In this document: positions 47,319-58,548 of the stretch, in pieces
Layout of the letters: every line of letters starts with the position of its first letter
How positions within the stretch are numbered: position 1 is the stretch's first letter
From: Deltaproteobacteria bacterium
GTDB taxonomy: Bacteria > Lernaellota > Lernaellaia > JACKCT01
Direction: 5' to 3'
Length of the DNA: 64,000 bases
Assembly (NCBI GenBank): GCA_020845895.1
Contig: JADLEX010000102.1
Location: 1-64,000 of the forward strand
Translations under genes and position numbers: made by a program
Notes under the pieces: model-generated
The model's input: only the letters and a program-made list of their open reading frames with translations
What the model was told of the DNA's origin: nothing
Database searches by the model: none

Positions 47319-47344
47319 GGACGCCGGTTCGCCGGCGTCCTTTT
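47319..47344 (+). terminator. Bidirectional intrinsic terminator after eno
   Basis: A perfect 9-bp GGACGCCGG/CCGGCGTCC stem (47319-47327, 47332-47340) with a TTCG tetraloop is flanked by AAAAA on the left and TTTT on the right. It can end both the ppdK-eno transcript and the convergent transsulfuration gene. Confidence 0.9.
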
Positions 47345-47360
47345 CGCGTCTGGTTGATCG

Positions 47361-48521
47361 TCAGATGGCGGCGAGCGCTTCGTCGAGATCCGCGATGAGA
47401 TCCTCTTTCGCCTCGATACCGATGGACAGCCGGATGTTCGCGGGCGTGATTCCCGCCGCTTTTCGGGCCGCCGCCGTCATCGATGCGTGGCTCATGGTCG
47501 CGGGGATCTCGACGAGCGAATGCACACCGCCGAGCGATTCGGCGAGGGTGAAGAGCTTCGTGCGCCGCACGAACGAATCGGCCGCCTTTGCGCCGCCCGC
47601 GATGTCGAACGACATCATGCCGCCCGGTCCCGCCATCTGCCGTCGCCCGAGATCGTATTGGGGATGATCCTCGAGCCCCGGATAGTAAACGTGCTTCACC
47701 TTGCGATGGTTTGCGAGAAAATCCGCCACGGCCTGAGCATTTTCCTGATGGGCCGCCATGCGCAGCGGCAGCGTCTTGATCCCGCGCAGCACAAGGTAGG
47801 CGTCGAACGGCGAGCACGCGGTGCCGAGCGCGTTGGTGAGATAGGCGATCTCTTCGCCGCGTTTCGCGTCGCGCGTGATGATTGCGCCGCCCACGACGTC
47901 GCTGTGACCGTTCAGGTACTTCGTCGTCGAGTGCACGACGACGTCCACGCCCAGGTCGAGCGGGCGCTGGAGCACCGGCGTGCAGAACGTGTTGTCGGCG
48001 ATGGTGACGAGCTTCTTCTTCCGCGCGATTTCCACCACCGCCGCGATATCGACGATGTTGAGCAGAGGATTGCTCGGCGACTCGATCCAGATGCCGCGGG
48101 TGGAGGGCCGAATCGCGTCACGGACGTTTTTCGGATCACGCATGTCGACGAAGCTGACGTCGATGCCGTGCCGATTCGCAACCGACGAGAGTAGACGAAA
48201 CGTTCCGCCGTAGATGTCGTGACCGGCGATGAGATGGTCGCCGGCGCGGAACATGAACAGCACCGTCGTGATCGCCGACATGCCGGTGCACGTCGCGCGA
48301 GCGAGCGCACCGCCCTCGATGGCGGCGAGATTTTCCTCGAGCGCGGTGCGTGTGGGGTTGCCCGAACGGGTGTAGTCATACCCGGTCGTCTTGCCCGGCT
48401 CGACGAAGGCGAAGGTGGACGTGGGGTAGATCGGCGTGGCGACCGAACCCCAAGCGGGGTCCTTCTTCGCGCCGGTGTGCACGCACGTCGTGCTGAACCG
48501 ATAGCTCTTGGGTTTCGACAT
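47361..48521 (-). CDS. Cystathionine gamma-synthase/lyase family PLP enzyme
   Basis: This 386-residue Cys/Met metabolism PLP enzyme has the PLP lysine at about 201 in HSTTKYLNGHSD. Other family segments are TTCVHTGAKKDPAWGSVATP, GYDYTRSGNPTRTALEENLA and ESPSNPLLNIVDI. The 386-residue length fits MetB/MetC/cystathionine lyase rather than the longer sulfhydrylase at 20.6 kb. Sequence by eye cannot separate synthase from lyase, so no symbol is given. It is monocistronic or the last gene of the unit with the upstream DUF4388-type gene 65 bases away. The shared terminator with eno lies downstream. Confidence 0.92.
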   Translation of the reverse strand: MSKPKSYRFSTTCVHTGAKKDPAWGSVATPIYPTSTFAFVEPGKTTGYDYTRSGNPTRTALEENLAAIEGGALARATCTGMSAITTVLFMFRAGDHLIAGHDIYGGTFRLLSSVANRHGIDVSFVDMRDPKNVRDAIRPSTRGIWIESPSNPLLNIVDIAAVVEIARKKKLVTIADNTFCTPVLQRPLDLGVDVVVHSTTKYLNGHSDVVGGAIITRDAKRGEEIAYLTNALGTACSPFDAYLVLRGIKTLPLRMAAHQENAQAVADFLANHRKVKHVYYPGLEDHPQYDLGRRQMAGPGGMMSFDIAGGAKAADSFVRRTKLFTLAESLGGVHSLVEIPATMSHASMTAAARKAAGITPANIRLSIGIEAKEDLIADLDEALAAI

Positions 48522-48586
48522 CGTCGAATCTCCAATTCAGGAAGTGTCGAAAAGCCGCGTCTGGTATCACGGCTTGATGGATCGGA

Positions 48587-49783
48587 TCAAGCGGTGCGGA
48601 TCACGCCGCCGGAATCGCGAAGCCTGGGCGACGCGAAGAAATCGACGAATCCGCAGACGTAGAGCGTCCAGATGATGCGATAGAGCTGCTGCGTCGAAAT
48701 GCGCATGGTGATCGCGATGTTGCGGTATTCGACGTCGGCGACGCGAATGCTGTTCCAGATGCGATCCACGTGTGGAGCGATGCGCAGTTCGTGGACCGGA
48801 AAGAATGGAATGTCGGGCAGCCCGACATACCTCCGCTCCACATCCTCGCGGCGCTCTTCCGCGGGCAGGTAGTCGTAGTTCTTCCAGTACACGTTGAACA
48901 AGAGCCGCGGCAGACGGACATCAGACGGCCGGAAGTGCTCGCGGAGGTTCTCCACGTCGGTAAAAGTCCAGACGCCGCCGGTCCACGCCAGCAGTTCGCC
49001 GAGTTTCAGCTCAACCTGGATTTTCAGGTACTTCTTGACTTCCTGCGGCCCGAGCACGCCGATTTCGATCAACGCGTCGCCCTGCAGAATTCCCTTTGCC
49101 TTGCGCAATTCCAGCGAGCGAAGGACCTCGTCTTCCTGGATGCGCCCGACACGCTGAAGAATGCGGCCCAGGCATTCGCCGGGATTGAAGGGGCGGGACG
49201 TCACCTGAAGCAGGTCTCCGTGCTCGAAGTAGAGGCTCTTGCACCGACCACCCGTCGTCACGAAACGCAGGACCCCGCTGCGTCGTTCGTGGTGCGTTTC
49301 GCCGATGATCCTGGCAGCGTCGTCGGGCGTCCAGGGTTTGCCGATCAATTGCTCCGCGAGTTCCTCGCGCCGCGAAGGTTCGCGCACGGCGCGGACGGGC
49401 TCGGCCCGTTTCTTTCTTCGAGATTCCTCGGCGCGGGGCGCGTATGAAGGGAGTCGGATCAGGTCGAGCGCGATGAGATGCTCGACCGCGTCCTCCATGT
49501 CGCCGATCGAAACGTGCAGCGATTCTCGGATGATCCCCAGAGACGCGAGGCCGTTGACGCGCGCAAGGATGGCGGTCTGCGTCGTCGACAGCATGACGCT
49601 CAGGTCGGCGAAGTCGACGTCGGTATTGAGAGTCGGAACGCTGTCCCAGTCGCGAATCACGCCAAACTCGTCGTGCGGGCGGTTAAGAGCTTCTGAATAG
49701 CAACCGGTGCGAGGCCTGTAAAGGACCGCACCAAGTTTCCGGCATATCCCGACAGATGCATTCGCCGAGTCGTTGCGCGCCAT
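48587..49783 (-). CDS. DUF4388 (PATAN)-like protein
   Basis: The 398-residue product contains a DUF4388-type module near 180-300 (RRSGVLRFVTTGGRCKSLYFEHGDLLQ, the strand-turn-strand that reads out presence of a group, then GECLGRILQRVGRIQ). An N-terminal winged-helix-like part precedes it (DLSVMLSTTQTAILARVNGLASLG). Such proteins occur in delta-type bacteria as signalling adaptors. The ATG at 49783 may be too early: the first 45 residues look unordered, and a promoter-like pair lies at 49694-49722, so GTG at 49660 is a serious alternative. It is divergent from the S49 peptidase. Confidence 0.75.
   Translation of the reverse strand: MARNDSANASVGICRKLGAVLYRPRTGCYSEALNRPHDEFGVIRDWDSVPTLNTDVDFADLSVMLSTTQTAILARVNGLASLGIIRESLHVSIGDMEDAVEHLIALDLIRLPSYAPRAEESRRKKRAEPVRAVREPSRREELAEQLIGKPWTPDDAARIIGETHHERRSGVLRFVTTGGRCKSLYFEHGDLLQVTSRPFNPGECLGRILQRVGRIQEDEVLRSLELRKAKGILQGDALIEIGVLGPQEVKKYLKIQVELKLGELLAWTGGVWTFTDVENLREHFRPSDVRLPRLLFNVYWKNYDYLPAEERREDVERRYVGLPDIPFFPVHELRIAPHVDRIWNSIRVADVEYRNIAITMRISTQQLYRIIWTLYVCGFVDFFASPRLRDSGGVIRTA
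49694..49722 (-). promoter_or_regulatory. Possible sigma-70 promoter for the DUF4388-like gene
   Basis: On the minus strand TTTACA (49717-49722, 5/6), a 17-base spacer and TATTCA (49694-49699, 3/6) fall inside the longest reading frame. If real, they imply a downstream start such as GTG 49660. Confidence 0.35.
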
Positions 49784-49829
49784 GGGGATTCCCACTACGC
49801 TCAAAATCCCCTTTCGTTCAGGACAAGGA

Positions 49830-51551
49830 ATGGTTCGCGAGAGAATCCAAAAGTTGTGGCGAGTCGTCTGGCATGGGTTCTGGGCCGCGTGCTATCGAGT
49901 CGTCGAGCGGCGAGCGCATCACAACAGCGTGGTCATTCGAATCGAAGGCGCTTACCCCGAGGTCGTGCCCTTCTCGGTTTGGCGATATTTCCGGCGCGAT
50001 CGGCGCGATTTCGCGCGACTGGTCGAAAGCCTTCGCCTCGTCGCGGCCGATCCGAAGATCGAGACCCTGGTGATCGTCGTCTCGCACGGTCGCATGGGTC
50101 TCGCGCGGACGCAGGAGACGGCGCGACTCGTGCGGGCCGCGCGCGCGGCGGGAAAAAAGACCATCGCCGTGATCGAGTCCGGCCATACGCCGGACTACGC
50201 GATCGCCGCGCAGTGCGAACGCGTGGTCATCGTGCCCGGGGCATTGCTCTTCGTCACGGGACTCGCGTTCGAATCGCTCTTCGTCAAGGATCTTCTCGAT
50301 CATCTCGACGTCGAGCCGGATCTCCTCCATGAGGGTCGCTACAAAAGCGCGGCGGAAACGCTCATGCGTTCCGGCCCCTCGCGCGATGCCGACCGCATGA
50401 TGAAGGAGCTGCTTGCCGACGTTCATCGCGAGTTGATCGACCTGATCGCCGCGGGGCGCGGCGTGGACGCTGCCCGCGTGTGCGAATGGCTCGACGGCGG
50501 TCCGTACGGATCCTCCGACGCGAAGTCCGGCGGACTCGTCGACGACGTCGCTTACTGGGACGAAGTGCGTTCGGGGCTTGGCTTCGACAACGGCAAGAGG
50601 CGGTTCATCGCCTCTCATCGTCATCATCGAATCCACGCCGCCGTGGAACGTCACGAGGCGCTGGCGAAGTCCGCGCCGGTCGTTGCGGTCGTGACGGCGG
50701 CGGGTCCGATCGTGGATCGGTCCGGCCGGCAAAGCGGAGCGCAGATCACACCGAAGGCGCTCGGTCGCGTGCTGCGCGCGCTGCGACGGGACGACGACGT
50801 CAAGGCGGTGGTTCTTCGCGTGGCGTCTCCCGGCGGTTCGGGTTCGGCGAGCGATCTCATTCATCGCGAGCTGATGCGGCTGAAAAAGAAGAAGCCGCTC
50901 GTCGTATCGATGGGCGACGTGGCCGCGTCGGGCGGGTACTACCTCGCCATGGCGGGAGATGTCGTTTTCACCGAATCGGCCTCGCTCACGGGTTCGATCG
51001 GCGTCATCTCCGGAAAGGTCTCGCTGCGCGGACTGTACGACCGTATCGGCGTGAAAAAGACCGTGTATCGCGGGGGCGAGAACGCAGCGATCATGTCGGA
51101 TTACGGGACGTTTTCGGACGGCGAGCGAAAACGGATGAAGGCGCTCAATCGCGAATTCTACGATTTGTTCAAGTCGCGCGTCGCGTCGTCGCGGCAGATG
51201 TCGGTCGAAGAGGTCGAGGAACGCGCGCAGGGGAGAGTCTGGAGCGGAGCGGCGGCCGTCGAGCGACACCTCGCGGATCGGATCGGCGGGCTGAACGAGG
51301 CCATCAACGAGGCGATCCTTCGCGCGAAAGCCGGTCCCCTCGCGCTGGTCGAGCACGTCCACTACGTTCGTGAGCCTTGGATGTCGTTCGGATCGCTGCC
51401 CATCGCGAGGGAAATGTCGTCGGCAGTGGCGGCGCTCGGCGATCTCGTCGGCGAGTGGTCGGCGTTGTACGAGGAACTCTCGCTCGTGCGACCGGAACCG
51501 ACGTGCCTGGCAGTCTCCCGTCCGCGACCCGTCGATTCGGACGAGTGGTGA
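49830..51551 (+). CDS. S49 family peptidase, SppA-like
   Basis: This 573-residue serine peptidase belongs to the SppA signal peptide peptidase family, with two tandem crotonase-like domains as in the E. coli 67-kDa form. The nucleophile Ser is about residue 367 (GDVAASGGYYLAM), and the general-base Lys about 172 (GRYKSAAETL) in the N-terminal domain. LTGSIGVISGKVSLRGLYDRIG follows the active site. Unlike classical SppA no N-terminal membrane helix is evident, so it may be cytoplasmic or peripherally bound. The ATG at 49830 has AGGA six bases upstream. It converges on the zinc peptidase gene. Confidence 0.88.
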   Translation: MVRERIQKLWRVVWHGFWAACYRVVERRAHHNSVVIRIEGAYPEVVPFSVWRYFRRDRRDFARLVESLRLVAADPKIETLVIVVSHGRMGLARTQETARLVRAARAAGKKTIAVIESGHTPDYAIAAQCERVVIVPGALLFVTGLAFESLFVKDLLDHLDVEPDLLHEGRYKSAAETLMRSGPSRDADRMMKELLADVHRELIDLIAAGRGVDAARVCEWLDGGPYGSSDAKSGGLVDDVAYWDEVRSGLGFDNGKRRFIASHRHHRIHAAVERHEALAKSAPVVAVVTAAGPIVDRSGRQSGAQITPKALGRVLRALRRDDDVKAVVLRVASPGGSGSASDLIHRELMRLKKKKPLVVSMGDVAASGGYYLAMAGDVVFTESASLTGSIGVISGKVSLRGLYDRIGVKKTVYRGGENAAIMSDYGTFSDGERKRMKALNREFYDLFKSRVASSRQMSVEEVEERAQGRVWSGAAAVERHLADRIGGLNEAINEAILRAKAGPLALVEHVHYVREPWMSFGSLPIAREMSSAVAALGDLVGEWSALYEELSLVRPEPTCLAVSRPRPVDSDEW

Positions 51552-51561
51552 GTCGCAGGCT

Positions 51562-52245
51562 TTAGTCGTCGCGACCCATCCCCGAGAGCAGTACGAGCCG
51601 CACCAGTTCGATGATCGCCACCAGCGTGGCCGCGACGTAGGTCATGGCCGCCGCCGAGAGCACCTTCTTCGCGCCGCCGATTTCGCTCTCCACGAGAATG
51701 CCGGTGTCCGACAGCACGCGGATCGCACGAGCGCTGGCGTTGAATTCCACGGGCAGGGTCACGAGATGGAAGAGCACGGCGAACGCGTAGAGGACGATGC
51801 CGATCTTGAGCAGGATCGGAATCTGGAAAAGGAACCCGCCGATGACGAGCGGCCACAGCAGCGTGCTGCCGAGACTCGCCACGGGCACGAGCCGGGAGCG
51901 GATCGCCAGCGGAACGTAACCCTGCGCGTGCTGCAGGGCGTGTCCGGCTTCATGTGCGGCCACGCCGACCGCCGCGAGCGAGTTGCTGTTGCCGACGTCG
52001 GGGGACAAACGCAACACGCGGTCGCGCGGGTCGTAGTGGTCCGAGAGCTTGCCGTGGATGCCCTCGATGCGCACGTCGTGCAACCCGGCGCGGTCGAGCA
52101 CCATGCGCGCCGCCTGCGCGCCGGTCAGGCCACGGGCCGACGGGACCTTGGACCACTTCTTGAAACTCGAATTGACGCTCCACTGAGCCCAAATGCCCAG
52201 GAGAATCGCGGGGATGAGCAGAACGAAGGTCGGATCGTAGAACAC
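51562..52245 (-). CDS. Neutral zinc metallopeptidase (YugP-like)
   Basis: This 227-residue membrane protease of the Zn_peptidase_2 (YugP) family has an N-terminal helix (FVLLIPAILLGIWAQW), the zinc motif HEAGH at 98-102 and further helices (LGSTLLWPLVIGGFLFQIP, IGIVLYAFAVLFHLVTLPVEF). These end in the family-typical FNASARAIRVL and AAAMTYVAATL segments. The start is GTG at 52245 with AAGGAG six bases upstream, and a promoter lies about 45 bases before it. The substrate is unknown. It converges on the S49 peptidase with a 10-base gap and ends in TAA. Confidence 0.92.
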   Translation of the reverse strand: MFYDPTFVLLIPAILLGIWAQWSVNSSFKKWSKVPSARGLTGAQAARMVLDRAGLHDVRIEGIHGKLSDHYDPRDRVLRLSPDVGNSNSLAAVGVAAHEAGHALQHAQGYVPLAIRSRLVPVASLGSTLLWPLVIGGFLFQIPILLKIGIVLYAFAVLFHLVTLPVEFNASARAIRVLSDTGILVESEIGGAKKVLSAAAMTYVAATLVAIIELVRLVLLSGMGRDD

Positions 52246-52288
52246 GGAACACTCCTTGCGGCCGGATCGCCCCGAACCGTCTGACACA

Positions 52289-52316
52289 AAGATAAGTCTC
52301 GCGGTTCCAAAGTCAA
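52289..52316 (-). promoter_or_regulatory. Sigma-70 promoter for the zinc peptidase
   Basis: On the minus strand TTGACT (52311-52316, 5/6), a 16-base spacer and TATCTT (52289-52294, 4/6) lie 43 bases before the GTG start. Confidence 0.55.
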
Positions 52317-52372
52317 ACCTCGAACGTAGGGAAACTGACGCGGCGTTGAAGACATGCGGGACCGCGTGCTAG

Positions 52373-54415
<2,043 letters not shown>

Positions 54416-54438
54416 GCGCGAAAGGCGGATTGAATAAA

Positions 54439-54705
54439 ATGGATGCCGCGCATCTGGTGATCTCGGGCCGAGTGCAGGGGGTCTGGTATCGCGCAAGCGC
54501 GCGCGAAGCGGCAATGCGAATCGGTGTCACCGGTTGGGTACGCAATCTGCCGAACGGCGATGTCGAAGCCTTCGCCGAAGGGGGTCGTGACGACGTGGAA
54601 CGCTTCATCGAATGGTGCCGCCAAGGGCCGCCGCACGCACGGGTCGAACGCGTCGACGTCAGGCGGACGGAACCTGAACGTCACGCCGCGTTTCAGATCC
54701 GCTGA
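54439..54705 (+). CDS. acyP: Acylphosphatase
   Basis: This small 88-residue acylphosphatase hydrolyses carboxyl-phosphate bonds. The catalytic Arg (about 18, in RVQGVWYR) and Asn (about 36, in TGWVRNLPNG) are both present, as is the RVERVDVRRTEP strand near the end. Length and fold are standard. It starts 23 bases after ligA, and its stop overlaps the histidine kinase start (TGATG), so it is coupled to the two-component genes. Acyl-phosphate removal next to a kinase is suggestive but unproved. Confidence 0.95.
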   Translation: MDAAHLVISGRVQGVWYRASAREAAMRIGVTGWVRNLPNGDVEAFAEGGRDDVERFIEWCRQGPPHARVERVDVRRTEPERHAAFQIR

Positions 54706-56777
54706 TGCTCGGCGCCCTCAACGTCCGCACCCAAGCCCTGCTGCTCACCGCGCTGATCGCGGCGATGCTGGCGATCGTGGTTTGGACGCGGAAAGAGCGC
54801 AGCCGCACCACGCTGCCGTTTTCAATTTTCAATGGCGTCATCGTCGCGTTCGCGTCGTCGTACGTCGGCGTGAAAATCACCGGCGACCACAACTTTCTGC
54901 GGGCAATGGTCTGTGCCGCGGCGTTCGTCGTCCCGAGCTATCTTTATCTTATCTACAGCTACGTCATGACGCCGGTGCGCTGGCTCGACGCGGTGCTTGT
55001 CGCGCTCTTCGGAGCGGCGGCGGTATTCTCCGTCTCCGCGTTCATTCCTCAGTTCGACACGGCGATTCGGCTGGTCTCGTGGTTTCCGCCGGGCGCGCGG
55101 TCCGGGCGCGTCGCGCTCGCCATCCTCGCGATCAGCGCACCTGCGTTCCTGCTGCTCGTCGCGCGTTTTTCGCGCGAGCGCGAAACGGTTCTCCGACGGC
55201 GCTATCGAGGTCTCATCGCGGCGTCGGGCGCGACGATCGGTCTTTGCGCATTTGCGGAGGCGGCGGGAGGAGGGGGACCGGTCGCGCCCGTCGCGCTGAT
55301 GTCTTATCAATACTACCTGTTCCAGTCCGTGGTTCGGTACCAGTCGTTCAGCCTTGGCACCTTCGCCGTGCGCACGATCATGCTGGTCACCTCCACGATT
55401 TTTCTCATGGTCGTGTACGGACTCTTTTTCTATCTCGTGCGTCCGTCGCCGGTGCTCTTCGTCTTTCACACCCTCGTCGTCGCGTTCATGATGATGGTGA
55501 TCTACGACCCGCTGTTTTTCACCTTGGCAGGACGTGCGCGCGAGTGGATTCAGCGCGGACGCGGCGACGTGGTGCGCCGGATCGACGTGCTGGTCGCGGA
55601 ACTCGCCGAAAAGTTCGCGCTCGATGAAATCGGCGAGTTTCTCGCGCACCGGGTGCCCGCGGAGCTGGGCCTGACCGGAGCGTCGGTTTACCTCGCCCGC
55701 GAAAGCGGCGGACTGACGCGATGGGCGGGGGCGCTGCACGGCCCGGAACTGCTCGATGGCGATTTGGCGGAAGACCTCGCTCTGTTGCGGGGCGCCGAGT
55801 CTCGCGCACAGATGACGCAGCGGGTTTCGGAGAGTTACGCCGGCGCCGAGCGCGATCGGTATCTGCGCCTGCTGAAACTGATGGAAGGCTGCTCCGCGGA
55901 TTGGCTGATTGCGATGCGCTACCGCGAGGAACTCGTCGGCGCTTACTTGACGGCCGGGTCGTCGTTGACGGAACACGGACCGGAGTCTGGCAGCCGACTC
56001 GAGGCGATCGCGGATCAGGCGGCGGTGCGTATCGTCAACGCGAGGATCTATCAGAAACTGCGTGCGCAGGACCGCATGGCGACCCTGGGCGAACTCGCCG
56101 CGTCTCTCGCGCACGAGATTCGAAACCCGCTCGGCTCGATGAAGGGCGCGGCGCAATATCTCGTCGACGAACCCCTGAGCGCCACCGCGCGGGAATTTGT
56201 GGAGATCATCGTCGCGGAGGCCGATCGCCTCAACCGGGTGCTGACGCGGTTTCTCGACTACGCGCGTCCGTTCGCGTTGAAGAAGAGTCCGTGCAACATC
56301 AACGACGTGATTCGGCAGACGGTGGCGTTCCTGCGCGAGGGAGAGATGCCTCGCGAATTGCGCATCGAGTCGTCGCCGGACCCCGGCGCTTCGGCCGGGA
56401 ATTTCGACCGCGAGCAGATCCGGCAGGTGCTGATCAATCTGCTAAAAAACGCGTGGGAGGCGCAGCCGCCCGGAGGCGAAGTCCTGATCGCGACGCGACG
56501 GGTCGGATCGTTTCTGAACATCGAGATCGCGGACCGCGCGCCGACGATCGGCCCGTCCGTGCGCGCTCAGATGTTCACGCCGTTTTTCACGACGAAGGAA
56601 ACGGGTTCCGGATTGGGACTTCCCATCAGCCAGCGAATCGTACAGGCTCACGGCGGCCGAATCGTCGTGCGGGAGCGCGATGGCGGCGGGAACGTTTTCA
56701 CCATCGAATTGCCGGTGGCGGGCGAGCGGGCGGACGCGGTCGTCGATGACCGTGCCGACGCGGCGCCGGGTCGATGA
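54705..56777 (+). CDS. Membrane sensor histidine kinase
   Basis: The 690-residue protein has an N-terminal region of about seven hydrophobic helices (1-250), a GAF-like domain (about 275-440) and a HisKA dimerisation helix with phosphoacceptor His 470 in LAHEIRNPLGSMKG. The ATPase domain has the N box NLLKNAWEAQP, ADRAPTIGPSVR and the G box GSGLGLPISQRIVQAHGG. The layout resembles NtrB/AtoS-type kinases that pair with sigma-54 activators, as found here immediately downstream. Its cue is unknown. The start overlaps the acylphosphatase stop. Confidence 0.92.
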   Translation: MLGALNVRTQALLLTALIAAMLAIVVWTRKERSRTTLPFSIFNGVIVAFASSYVGVKITGDHNFLRAMVCAAAFVVPSYLYLIYSYVMTPVRWLDAVLVALFGAAAVFSVSAFIPQFDTAIRLVSWFPPGARSGRVALAILAISAPAFLLLVARFSRERETVLRRRYRGLIAASGATIGLCAFAEAAGGGGPVAPVALMSYQYYLFQSVVRYQSFSLGTFAVRTIMLVTSTIFLMVVYGLFFYLVRPSPVLFVFHTLVVAFMMMVIYDPLFFTLAGRAREWIQRGRGDVVRRIDVLVAELAEKFALDEIGEFLAHRVPAELGLTGASVYLARESGGLTRWAGALHGPELLDGDLAEDLALLRGAESRAQMTQRVSESYAGAERDRYLRLLKLMEGCSADWLIAMRYREELVGAYLTAGSSLTEHGPESGSRLEAIADQAAVRIVNARIYQKLRAQDRMATLGELAASLAHEIRNPLGSMKGAAQYLVDEPLSATAREFVEIIVAEADRLNRVLTRFLDYARPFALKKSPCNINDVIRQTVAFLREGEMPRELRIESSPDPGASAGNFDREQIRQVLINLLKNAWEAQPPGGEVLIATRRVGSFLNIEIADRAPTIGPSVRAQMFTPFFTTKETGSGLGLPISQRIVQAHGGRIVVRERDGGGNVFTIELPVAGERADAVVDDRADAAPGR

Positions 56778-56787
56778 CGGAGTCTTC

Positions 56788-58179
56788 ATGCCCCTGATCC
56801 TGATCGTCGATGACGAAAAAAACATGCGCCGGGTGATCGCCGCGCATCTCGAACGCGAGGGATTCGATTGCCTTGAAGCCGAGAGCGGCGAGCGGGCGGT
56901 CGAGGTGCTCGCGGAGGAATCGCCGGACTGCGTGCTGACCGATCTTCGGATGCCGGGAATGGACGGGATGGAACTGCTGCGCCATCTCTCGGCGACGCGC
57001 GCGGGCACTCCGGTCGTCATGTTGACCGCGCACGGCACGGTGCAGACGGCGGTCGAGGCGATGAAGGTCGGCGCGTTCGACTACCTCACCAAACCCTTCG
57101 ACAAGTCGGAACTCGTCGCGATCGTGCAAAAAGCCGTGCGATCGCGCGATCTGGATCGCCGGGAGCCCGCCGCGACGGCAGGCGACGAACTGGTCGTGGA
57201 CGGCGGCGATTCGCCGTCCAGAAACCCGCAGATGAAAGCCCTTTTCGCGCTCGTCGACCGCGTCGCGAAAAGCCCGACCACGGTGCTCATCACCGGCGAA
57301 TCCGGCACCGGCAAGGAAGTGATCGCGCGACGGTTGGTGGAGCGCAGCGACCGCGCCGCCGCACCCTACATCCGCGTGAATTGCGCCGCGATCCCCGCGT
57401 CGCTCGTGGAAAGCGAACTGTTCGGCCACGAAAAAGGCGCGTTCACCGGCGCGGTTGCTGGAAAGCCGGGGCGTTTCGAATTGGCCGACAAAGGGACGTT
57501 ATTTTTGGACGAGATCGGTTCCATTCCCCTCGAAACGCAGGTCAAGCTTTTGCGCGCGATTCAGGAGCAGGAGTTCGAGCGCGTGGGCGGCGTTCGGACG
57601 CTGCGCGTGGACGTCCGGCTCGTCGCCGCGACGAATGTGGATCTGCGCGAAGAAGTTGCCGCCGGTCGGTTTCGCGAGGATCTTTATTACCGCCTGAATG
57701 TCGTCCATTTGCGCCTGCCGCCGCTACGCGAGCGCATGGAAGACCTCGATACCCTGGTCGAGACGTTTGTCGCACGGTTCAATCGCCGCCTTGGCCGAAA
57801 GGTGAGAGGAGTCGACACGGAAGTCTGGGCGCGGCTGCGTGCACACCCGTGGCACGGGAACATCCGCGAACTCGAAAACACGATCGAACGCGCGGTGCTG
57901 CTGGCCGAGGAAGATGTGATCCGCGTGGGTGATCTGCCCGAGGAGCTGTCGGTCCGAACGAAAACGATTGCGCCGCTCGCCAACACTTCGGGGGATTCGC
58001 TGGACCTGAAGGATGCATCGCGCGACGCCGCCGCCCGCGTCGAGATCGAGATGATCGGCGCAGCGCTGCGTCGCACGGGCGGCAACGTGACGCAGGCCGC
58101 CAAGCTGCTCGGCCTTTCGCGCAAGGGGTTGCAGATCAAGATGAAGGACTACGGGCTGGAGCGGCAATCGGGGGATTGA
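56788..58179 (+). CDS. Sigma-54-dependent response regulator (NtrC family)
   Basis: This 463-residue activator has a receiver domain with phospho-acceptor Asp 52 (LTDLRMPGMDG), a AAA+ domain with Walker A GESGTGKE, the sigma-54 contact loop GAFTGA and Walker B LFLDEIGS. A C-terminal Fis-type helix-turn-helix follows (NVTQAAKLLGLSRKGLQIKM). The ATG at 56788 has GGAG five bases upstream and begins the receiver domain; the longer frame would overlap the kinase. With the upstream kinase it forms a complete two-component system that switches on sigma-54 promoters, targets unknown. Confidence 0.95.
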   Translation: MPLILIVDDEKNMRRVIAAHLEREGFDCLEAESGERAVEVLAEESPDCVLTDLRMPGMDGMELLRHLSATRAGTPVVMLTAHGTVQTAVEAMKVGAFDYLTKPFDKSELVAIVQKAVRSRDLDRREPAATAGDELVVDGGDSPSRNPQMKALFALVDRVAKSPTTVLITGESGTGKEVIARRLVERSDRAAAPYIRVNCAAIPASLVESELFGHEKGAFTGAVAGKPGRFELADKGTLFLDEIGSIPLETQVKLLRAIQEQEFERVGGVRTLRVDVRLVAATNVDLREEVAAGRFREDLYYRLNVVHLRLPPLRERMEDLDTLVETFVARFNRRLGRKVRGVDTEVWARLRAHPWHGNIRELENTIERAVLLAEEDVIRVGDLPEELSVRTKTIAPLANTSGDSLDLKDASRDAAARVEIEMIGAALRRTGGNVTQAAKLLGLSRKGLQIKMKDYGLERQSGD

Positions 58180-58182
58180 GTG

Positions 58183-58488
58183 ATGGTGAGGCGTGGTGCG
58201 GTCGACAAGCTGGCCATGGCGGAATTGACGTCCATTCCGAACATCGGGCCTCGAATGGCCGAGGACTTGATCCGGCTCGGCATGCGTCGACCGCAGGACC
58301 TGCGCGGCGCGGACCCGGACGACCTGTACGAGCGCCTGTGCCGGCTCGACGGTGTCCGACACGATATCTGCTGTCTCGACGTATTTCGCGCGGCGGTCGA
58401 TTACGCCGACGGCAAGGGCGCGAAACCGTGGTGGGAGTATTCCCGGGACCGAAAATCGGGGATTCGTCCGTTTCCCAGGGCGACTTGA
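58183..58488 (+). CDS. Cdd1-like helix-hairpin-helix protein
   Basis: The 101-residue protein matches the small pathogenicity-locus Cdd1 family, which has a helix-hairpin-helix fold. The HhH signature SIPNIGPRMAEDLIRLGM is near residues 16-33, followed by RRPQDLRGADPDDLYERLC, HDICCLDVFRAAVDYAD and the conserved KPWWEYSRDRK. The family function is not established; DNA binding is possible from the fold. The ATG at 58183 is preferred over GTG 58180. It directly follows the response regulator and is probably in its operon. Confidence 0.88.
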   Translation: MVRRGAVDKLAMAELTSIPNIGPRMAEDLIRLGMRRPQDLRGADPDDLYERLCRLDGVRHDICCLDVFRAAVDYADGKGAKPWWEYSRDRKSGIRPFPRAT

Positions 58489-58511
58489 CCGCCCGTAAGG
58501 TTTGCGAGAAT
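58485..58511 (+). promoter_or_regulatory. Weak promoter before the BNR/PKD protein
   Basis: TTGACC (58485-58490) and GAGAAT (58506-58511) are separated by 15 bases. The spacing is short, so confidence is low. Confidence 0.3.
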
Positions 58512-58548
58512 AGTTATCCACCGTTCCACGTTTACCCGGGTGTTTTTT

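Noticed and set aside
49773-49829. Longer start for the S49 peptidase overlapping the divergent gene
   Set aside because: The ATG at 49830 has a well-placed AGGA and begins where the sequence becomes protein-like; the upstream codons overlap the opposite gene's start.
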